From positions 124,001 to 188,000 of the forward strand of contig NTMA01000015.1 in assembly GCA_002917075.1 (NCBI GenBank): a stretch of DNA of 64,000 nt. Direction: 5' to 3'. The DNA is from Hawksworthiomyces lignivorus. Lineage: Eukaryota > Ascomycota > Sordariomycetes > Ophiostomatales > Ophiostomataceae. Shown here piece after piece: positions 57,599 through 64,000 of this stretch. Both the position numbers and the translations under genes were made by a program. The notes under the pieces were generated by a model, which was not told where the DNA came from, made no database searches, and saw only the letters and a list, made by a program, of their open reading frames with translations. The first letter of the stretch is position 1, and every line of letters begins with the position of its first letter.

Positions 57599-58482
57599 AA
57601 GTATACGAACCTTTTGTCAGCGATAATACAAATACATAGTGAAATTAAGAAATGGAAGCTTATTGGTGATGATAACAGTGGAAGAAACATGGATCTATGA
57701 AGAAGATTAAGGCCTGTCGAAGAAAAGCGATGAGACTAAAGACAATAAGTAAAATAAAGGCAAAGAAGCCAAGAGGACAAGTGAGGCATTGAAAAGATAA
57801 TTGTATTGAGAGCGAGACGGGCTGACCCCTCGACTCTACCTAACCACCAAGACCACCACAACTCAACAGAACCACTCCGGACAGTCTCGTGGAGACTGAT
57901 CGGAGGACTGCTTAGCTCTCCTACATCAAGGAGGGCGCGAAAGCGCCTCCCTTGATGCGTAGATAACCAAGTTGTGTGAAGATATCGTAGTAGCCTTGGG
58001 GTCGGGTGGGCCTCTGGCCTACGGCCAGAGGCCACTTTTGGATCTCAAGCAATTCGCAACCAAATGACTTCGTTCTTGTTCTCGCGAGTAGCCTCTACTC
58101 TGATCGGAAGCCTTATCTGCTCAGAAAGTGTGTATTTCGGTGCCTGTCTATTCTATCTTGTGAAAAGAGCAAAAACTCTGCCTCCCCTTTTTGTACGCTC
58201 TAGGGCGGTGAAAGGCGGCAGAATAGCTCCAGAGAGCAAAATCCTCCACACTTCCCCATACCGCGCAGGGGGTCTCTTCAGCTACGACTCAGTATATAGA
58301 TACGATCATAAGGGTGGCAGTGAGGTCGGGGCCGATGTGCAGCACGCTTTCAGCCCATATTTTCCCGTACTAGAATGGTTGCTCCCTGAGACTATCACAA
58401 CAGTGTGTCTAGACATACACTTATAGTCTTAATTACAAATAGTACCGAATAGCTGATGCCCAATACTTTTCCCTCCTCCCGG
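57599..58482. other. Intergenic with three hairpins in series
   Basis: No gene. Three inverted repeats follow one another: 57883..57897 (AGTCTC-GTG-GAGACT), 57925..57956 (14-nt arms, loop GAAA, two mismatches) and 58009..58033 (GGCCTCTGGCC-TAC-GGCCAGAGGCC, perfect). All lie within 151 bp. Confidence 0.6.
58009..58033. repeat. Perfect 11-bp inverted repeat with 3-nt loop
   Basis: GGCCTCTGGCC, loop TAC, GGCCAGAGGCC. It is GC-rich in AT-rich surroundings and the strongest hairpin I see in the window. It could belong to the end of a mobile element or act as an RNA stem. Confidence 0.85.
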
Positions 58483-59634
58483 CTAGCAGAGATCCAGCTG
58501 CATGCGTCCCAGGTCCCTGGCGCACTCGCCGTCGTCCTCTTCGACCAAGGCCGGGATGGGCTTGTTGGCGAGCGGCGTGAGCCGGAAGGCGTGCCGCCGC
58601 TCGCCGGCCGGGTAGTCAAGGGTCTGGGAGTGGTGGGTGATGCGCTGGTCCCAGACGAGTACGGTGCCAGCCTCGTAGCGGATGCGGCACTGAAAGTCCT
58701 GGCGCTTGGCGATGTGGTCGAAGAGGAAGCGCAGGAGGTAGTCGCTCTCCTCCTCGTCGAAGCCGACGATGCGCTTCGTGTACACGGGGTTGACGTAGAG
58801 CGCCTTCTCCTTGGTCACCGGGTGCACGATGACGACGGGGTGCTCCTGCACCAGCTCCTTGCGGCGCATGACGGCGTTGTCGCCGTTCTTGAGCTCCTGC
58901 GTCACGCCGTCGTTGTTGGAGTGGATCGCCGTCAGGCCCTCGAGGCGCTTGCGGAACCGCGGGCTCAGGCCCTTGAACGCCGCCACGCTCGAGCTGACCA
59001 GCGTGTCGCCGCCCGCCGCCGCCGGCGACTCCAGCATGCAGATGAAGCTCGTGCCCGGCGGCTGCGGCTCCGGTGACTGGTCCGAGTGCCACTGCACGGG
59101 GCTGCGGCCCTTCCATGACCGGCGCACGCGCAGGTCCTCCTTATGGTCGTAGATGATCATGTGCTCCGGGCTGCCCGCTGCCGGGTGCGGCGCCCAACCG
59201 TGGATGTGCAGGGGGCCAAAATGGCTGGCGATCTTCTTCTGGGCCTCGAAGCCGATGTCGCGGAAGTCCTGGTTCCGGAACACGAGGGCGCCGCGCTTGG
59301 CAGCGAGCAGGGCCAGCTCGTCCAGCCCGGCTGGGGAGAGCTGCGAGAGCTGGACACCCTCGATTTCGGTGCCGACGTGAGGGTTGAGGTCGATGACCTT
59401 GGTGGCTGATGCCAGGAGATTTGGGTAGATGGGGTCCGCACGGTGGCCCGGATCATCGTGCTCAAAGTATCCGATATCCACGACTTTCTCCAGAGGGTCG
59501 TAGAAGGGCATGTAGCCAGGGTAAAGCGGCGAGCCGTCTACGTTCCGTTCGCGGATGGCGAGCTTCTTCGCCAGTGTGGACTCGGCACCCACACTGGCTG
59601 CCGGCAGCTGATCTGCCGTTGCAGAAGGAGCCAT
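58483..59634 (-). CDS. TauD/TfdA-type Fe(II)/2-oxoglutarate dioxygenase
   Basis: Intronless, 383 aa, cytosolic. Taurine- or sulfonate-dioxygenase family: oxidises an activated C-H next to a leaving group, using 2-oxoglutarate and O2. The metal site is QWHSDQS (His183, Asp185), with the distal His in ITHHSQTLDY (about 335) and the 2-oxoglutarate Arg in RRHAFRLTP (about 351). The N-terminal GTEIEGVQLSQLS, GALVFRNQDF and HIHGWAPHP blocks match fungal TauD paralogues (Jlp1-like). No residue is missing. It is divergent from a Dal5/Soa1-type permease at 60645, which suggests coordinated uptake and oxidation of a sulfonate, sulfate ester or other acid. The substrate is not visible from sequence. Confidence 0.92.
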   Translation of the reverse strand: MAPSATADQLPAASVGAESTLAKKLAIRERNVDGSPLYPGYMPFYDPLEKVVDIGYFEHDDPGHRADPIYPNLLASATKVIDLNPHVGTEIEGVQLSQLSPAGLDELALLAAKRGALVFRNQDFRDIGFEAQKKIASHFGPLHIHGWAPHPAAGSPEHMIIYDHKEDLRVRRSWKGRSPVQWHSDQSPEPQPPGTSFICMLESPAAAGGDTLVSSSVAAFKGLSPRFRKRLEGLTAIHSNNDGVTQELKNGDNAVMRRKELVQEHPVVIVHPVTKEKALYVNPVYTKRIVGFDEEESDYLLRFLFDHIAKRQDFQCRIRYEAGTVLVWDQRITHHSQTLDYPAGERRHAFRLTPLANKPIPALVEEDDGECARDLGRMQLDLC

Positions 59635-60644
59635 GTTCCAATGCGTATGCGACTATATATGGCTGTATATGGCTGTACTTTAGAGATATCGTCAAAAGGC
59701 GTTTATCGCTCTTGGGCAATCGAATCTTTACTTCAGGATCTTGTCTGCTCTATTGCTCTTCGAAAGAATGGATAAGATGCAAACTGACGTTATTGTGTTT
59801 CTTTATAATACTCTCTTCTGTCCAGGCTTAGGAGTCCACCATGGTCATTGCAAACCGCCTTCGGGAATGAAGCCATCTACAATGAGCCCATGATGCAGGA
59901 AACACCGCCGAAGTCTTACGACTGGCCTCCATGGCTCGGTGGCTTCTGGCACGGTGGTTTCTGACTCGGCGATGTTAAAAGATATCCGGGACCCTTTTGA
60001 TACGTGAGTTTATTTTCACATGAATTCTCGATTTCTTGTCTTCCTTCTCGAATACAAAGGTCATGATAAGATAACTGCCGGAGGTTGTGGAAAACGATAT
60101 GCTTTTAGGTGTAAGTGTCGGTGCTATCCGTCCAATGAAAAGCACCGGATATTAGTAGTCTGGTTTTCATCTCGACGACTCTAATCCAAGCTGTGTGTCA
60201 AAGAAACCATTAAGAACACTATTAAGAACACTAGTGCTAGTAGACGAATTGCTTCCCGGATTGACTTAGAAGTGGAAAAGTGGAGTAGAAAATTTCTTGA
60301 AGAGTGTTATCTCTAATCTACCGAATCGTGCAGGGCATCAGCGCCGAAGGTGGTCTAAGGCGGAGTGAAGCCTTGCTCAAATGCAAAGAAAACGAGCAGA
60401 GACGGGGAAACCAGTAAAGAGCGGACAAAAAAGAGATGAGATAGACATGATTGGAAGATATATCTAGAATCATGATAGTCTTTCTTCAAAGAGACTACAT
60501 AAGGATGCTCACCTGAAGATCGCCTCCAGAGAGGAAGCCTTTCAACACCACTTTACCATCACCTGCTGCATTTGGACTGCCTTGCGTTGGCAACGAACGC
60601 CGTCAGCAATATTGCTCAAGTTGACCTCCCAACCGGAAAACGAC
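59635..60644. other. Divergent promoter of dioxygenase and permease, with an exon relic
   Basis: 1.0 kb shared upstream region. A TATA-like TATATA lies at about 59654 for the minus-strand gene. The stretch 59826..59964 looks like an old exon. A direct repeat TTAAGAACACTA occurs twice near 60213-60233. No intact gene. Confidence 0.5.
59826..59964 (+). pseudogene. Orphan terminal exon of an unidentified gene
   Basis: After a good acceptor (CTCTTCTGTCCAG) the frame reads PPWSLQTAFGNEAIYNEPMM and continues ETPPKSYDWPPWLGGFWHGGF to TGA. The aromatic-rich, proline-rich composition and codon pattern look coding, yet nothing upstream supplies the rest: the dioxygenase gene starts 190 bp away on the other strand. 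It is probably the last exon of a gene removed by rearrangement. I do not recognise the family. Confidence 0.4.
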
Positions 60645-62414
60645 ATGTCTACGTCAGATACGTCGTCCGCCAAGGACGCTGAAAAAAGCGTCCTGCCGGA
60701 CGTCCAGCCGGCTGCGGTCAAGGACACCAGCACCGCTTATGTGTCGGATCACAACCCGGAGTATGACCGTTACTTGGAACTCCATGAGAAATTCCAAGGA
60801 GCAGACCGGAAGAAGCTGATGAAGAAGTGTAAGTGATTTTCATATACGGCTCTTACGATCGAGTCTCTGAGACTGACACTCGAGAATTGAACAGTGGATT
60901 GGCGTCTGCTGCCGTCACTCAGCTTTCTCTACCTCATGTGCTCACTGGACAAGAGCAACGCCGCCAATGCCAAGGTAATTTTTTCGTAAAGAGAAAGAAA
61001 ACCTCTTTAACATAAAATGTTAATATTATTTCCTTTTCTAGCTCTTCGGTTTTCTTACAGACGTCGGCATGACCGCCACGCAGTTCAATCTTGCTCTCAT
61101 GTACCTATTCTTTACGTATGGTCTCTGGGAGCCGGTGTCCAATGTCATGCTGCGCCGCCTAGGTCCCAAGGTGTGGTTCCCGGTCATCGTCACGTCGTGG
61201 GGTCTGATCACGACTTTGACCTGCCTGGTTAAGAACTACGGGTCCTACGTTGTCATCCGTCTCATGCTGGGCTTGACTGAGGCAGGCTTGTATCCCGGCT
61301 CGTACTTTATCCTGTCCATGTGGTACACGCCCAAGGAGCTGGCAACGCGCATGGCTATCTTCTACGGTGCCAACACGGCCGCCGGCGCTTTTGGTGGTGT
61401 CATCGCCTACGGTGTTGGCAACCTGGACGGCAGACACGGCTGGCGCGCCTGGAAATGGCTCTTTCTGATCGAGGGCGTGATTACCATGGTGGCCGGCCTG
61501 TCGATGTTTGTTTTTCTGCCGTAGGTCATCTGCCCGTCTTCTCCACACCCTGTGCAACCATCCTGCTAACCGCTGTGGACAGGCATTTCCCCCATCAGTA
61601 CAGCGAGGGCAAGAAGTCCAAGTGGTTCTCGGACGACGAGCTCGAGTACGCGCAGCTGCGCGTCAAGTACGCCGCGGGGCCCAACCCGCCGACCTACACG
61701 TTCCGCTGGAGCGACATTGTGGCGGCAGCCAAGGACCGCAAGACGTACTTTATGATGATGCTCTTCTGGTGGGGCGGCTCCATCCCGACGTACTCGCTCA
61801 GCTACACACTGCCGACCATGATCCTCAACCTGGGCTACACGGCCGTCAAGGCGCAGGCGCTCAGCACGCCGCCCTACATCTTCGCCACCATCGTCTGCGT
61901 CTTCGTCGGCTGGATGAGCGACCGCTTCCAGCGCCGCTACTACAGCATCATGTCGTGCTACACGCTAGGGCTCGTCGGCATCGTCATCCTCTGGATCACC
62001 GTGCACCACAAGAACCTGGCCGGCGTCAGCTACTTTGCCATCTTCCTGGCCGCCGCCGGCTACAGCGCGCAGGCGCCCATTGTCGGCGCCTGGACCGCCG
62101 TCAACGTGCCCAACCCGTCCAAGCGCGCCGCCGCCATCGGCCTGCTGATGCTGTTCGGCTCCGTCGGCGGCGGCTCCATCGGCAGCAACATCTACCTGGC
62201 CAGCGAGGCGCCCACGTACCCGCTGGGATTCGGCTTCTCCATCGGCGCGACGGTGCTGGGCGCCATGATCCCGGCCACCATTCACTGGTGGCTGATGCGG
62301 CGCGAGAACCGGCGGCGCGACACGCTCAACGTGGACGCCGTGCAGGCCGAGTACACACCGGCGCAGCTGAGTGAGATGGGCGAAAACTCGCCTCTGTTCC
62401 GGTTCACTCTGTAG
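60645..62414 (+). CDS. MFS permease, anion:cation symporter family (Dal5/Soa1-like)
   Basis: Plasma-membrane importer of organic anions, 524 aa, about 12 helices. Exons 60645..60828, 60895..60974, 61042..61520, 61583..62414 close in phase. Signatures: DWRLLPSLSFLYLMCSLDKS at helix 1, then LFFTYGLWEPVSNVMLRRLG, RLMLGLTEAGLYPG, then AGFFL-like IFYGANTAAGAFGGVIAYG and GWRAWKWLFLIEGV. Later come WWGGSIPTYSLSYTLP and SKRAAAIGLLMLFGSVGG. These fit the Dal5 subfamily, which includes allantoate, nicotinate and the yeast sulfonate transporter Soa1. The head-to-head TauD dioxygenase favours a sulfonate-type or carboxylate substrate (inference). No lesion is seen. Confidence 0.92.
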
Positions 62415-62996
62415 AAGGGCTTTTATATGTGCTGATGGGATGATCAAAGTGGGAGAGTGAAATTGTATTTTTTTTTTTTTGAGTAGCCCAAGTTAGGGAA
62501 CAGCTCTTCTCTGCGATGAGCTCCGCAATAGCACAGGGAACATTCTGCGCACTTCTCCGCATATGTCCGCAAATTTGCGGCTAGGGGCGGCCGCTTTTCT
62601 TTTTTTTCCAGTGCGTATTGGCCTAAATTTTCTTTTCGTGATAGCGTAGCGGACAACCGGACTTTGTCTTAGTTCCGCCAGGGCGCAGCGCCCGCTGTCA
62701 CTAAAGCCAGGCACGGACCTGGAGCGTCAGCGCCCGGTCTTAGACATCGTGCTGACGCCAGCTATGCCAGCGTACGTAGAGGATCACAGTATTATGGCCG
62801 TGAGTAAGCCGAAGCTGCCTGAGAGCGACGAGAGTATTAAATGGAATATAATTCATGCAGAATGGCAGTAAGCGTCCTCTTGCGTAGGGAGTCTATCCAT
62901 CCTTTAAAGAAACCGCGAGCCATATCGCACTTTTCCATGCGTGCTGCAAAGCTCGTTCATACAAACACATTCTCTTCAGTCTCCCGCGCTTCAACT
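62415..62996. other. Intergenic with GC palindromes
   Basis: A T14 tract near 62467-62480, the perfect 14-bp palindrome CCGCAAATTTGCGG (62567..62580) and GGGCGC-A-GCGCCC (62681..62693). No gene until the reductase ATG at 62997. An upstream in-frame ATG at 62841 would add 52 residues without homology, so I do not use it. Confidence 0.55.
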
Positions 62997-63981
62997 ATGC
63001 ATCTCATCTTGACCGGCGCCACGGGCATGGTCGGCTCCGGCGTCCTGGACGCCATGATCGCCATGCCTGAGATCACGCGCATCTCCATCCTCAGCCGGCG
63101 GCCGGTCCCCATGCTCGAGGCCCGCCTCAAGGCCAAAGATCCTCTCCTAACCGCCAACCCGGACCGTGTCAAGGTCATCCAGCACCGTGATTTTAGCACC
63201 TACGATGATGCACTGCTCCAGGGCGAGTTGCGTGGTGCCTCTGGTGTCGTGTGGGCACTCGGTATCAGCCAGCTTAAAGTCACAAAAGAGTGAGTTGAAA
63301 TTTTTTTCCTCTCCCTGTTTGTTTTCTCACCCTCCAATTGATGGCTTGCCTTTGAATAAAATTTGTGTCTCTGCTCGTGCTGACACGCGACACCCTTCTC
63401 GCCACAGGGAGTACGTCACCATCACGAAGGACCTCACGCTCGCAGCCGCCAAGGCGTTCCGGGCGATCCCACCTGCCGCTGGGGAACCCGCCAGCGAGCC
63501 CTTCCGCTTCGTGTACGTGTCGGGCGAGGGCGCCGCCACCGAGCCCACTCGTAGCACCGCGCGGTTCGGCCGCGTCAAGGGCGAGACGGAGCTAGCGCTG
63601 GCCGCCCTGGTCAACGACAGCAAGAACGAACCGAGCTCCGCTGCGCGCCCGCTGCGGCCGCTGCTGGCCAGCTCCGTGCGGCCGGGCGCGGTGGACCCGC
63701 TGCGGCACCCGGCCATCCTGCCGTACCTACCGGCTGAGGGGTTTCCGCTGGGGGTGACGCGCAAGGTGCTGACGCCAGTGCTGCGGAGCGTATACTCGAG
63801 CGGCGTAAGCCCGACGCTGCCGCTTGGCAAGTTCATGGCGGAGATGGCAATGGGCAAGTACGACACGCGCCTGCGGACCAACAGCCCGGCCGTGCCGGGG
63901 CTCGAGAAGATCGGCACGTTCCCCATCTTGCCCAATATCGCCTTCCGGCGCTTCGCAGGGCTGGATGGGCACAAGGATTGA
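62997..63981 (+). CDS. NAD(P)-binding Rossmann-fold protein (SDR a5 / NmrA-like)
   Basis: 288 aa. Exon 1 62997..63289, intron 63290..63407, exon 2 63408..63981, in phase (KEEYVTITKD across the junction). The dinucleotide fold starts at residue 2: LILTGATGMVGSGVLDAMI (GxxGxxG), with RRPVP at the end of strand 2. VVWALGIS, FVYVSGEGA and a RFGRVKGETE segment follow, where Lys could act like the SDR Lys. RPGAV and a hydrophobic C-terminal region complete an atypical SDR as found in many ascomycetes. Substrate unknown. No obvious link to the permease upstream apart from adjacency. Confidence 0.85.
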
Positions 63982-64000
63982 GGTGATTTGTTGACAAGGG

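Noticed and set aside
57925..58033. CRISPR-like array of inverted units
   Set aside because: The three hairpins have different sequences, there is no repeated direct unit with spacers, and the genome is eukaryotic.
61508..62374. 288-codon frame overlapping the permease
   Set aside because: Out-of-frame shadow rich in Arg/His/Pro. The other frame contains the MFS motifs and fits the exon phases.

Overview
The window is nuclear DNA of a filamentous ascomycete (Pezizomycotina, most likely Sordariomycetes). Evidence: compact GC-rich genes broken by 40-90 nt introns with GTRNGY donors and CTRAC-type branch sites; families typical of these fungi (Zn2Cys6 regulators, a PTH11-type receptor, a HET-domain protein, a dynamin-like GTPase, APC and Dal5-type permeases); AT-rich, repeat-scarred intergenic DNA; and a eukaryotic elongator tRNA-Met. 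Most gene models below were rebuilt by joining exons by hand. Where I give exon coordinates, the phases close exactly to a stop codon.

Layout. 0-7 kb: a Zn2Cys6 regulator, then a gene-poor stretch ending in tRNA-Met(CAT) with LTR-like repeats just upstream of it. 7.7-9.8 kb: a secreted acid-sphingomyelinase-like phosphodiesterase. 11-15 kb: a broken phytanoyl-CoA dioxygenase-like gene, a TTTTTA/TTTTA satellite, a cysteine-rich single-pass membrane protein and an ankyrin relic. 15-21 kb: a PTH11-type receptor with an 11-nt exon, a repeat-rich AT-rich stretch, and a HET-domain gene with a short C-terminus. 22.8-27.2 kb: two large uncharacterised fungal proteins. 29-33 kb: an Fta2-like pseudogene, a frameshifted secreted lectin/CBM-like gene and a possible small secreted protein. 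34-38 kb: a second Zn2Cys6 regulator and an extended SDR enzyme.

40-50 kb looks like a small catabolic cluster: APC amino-acid permease, class II aldolase, HAD hydrolase, class III (GSA-type) aminotransferase and its own Zn2Cys6 regulator. Two oppositely oriented copies of one roughly 147-bp solo-LTR-like repeat enclose the last three genes. 52-57.6 kb: a large dynamin-type GTPase and a broken F-box gene. 58.5-62.4 kb: a TauD-type alpha-ketoglutarate dioxygenase head-to-head with a Dal5/Soa1-type MFS permease, a plausible sulfonate or related uptake-and-oxidation pair. The window ends with a small Rossmann-fold reductase.

Many loci are decayed: at least six gene remnants, and in three of them a conserved Trp codon has become TGA. 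Several short duplicated fragments tie distant intergenic regions together.
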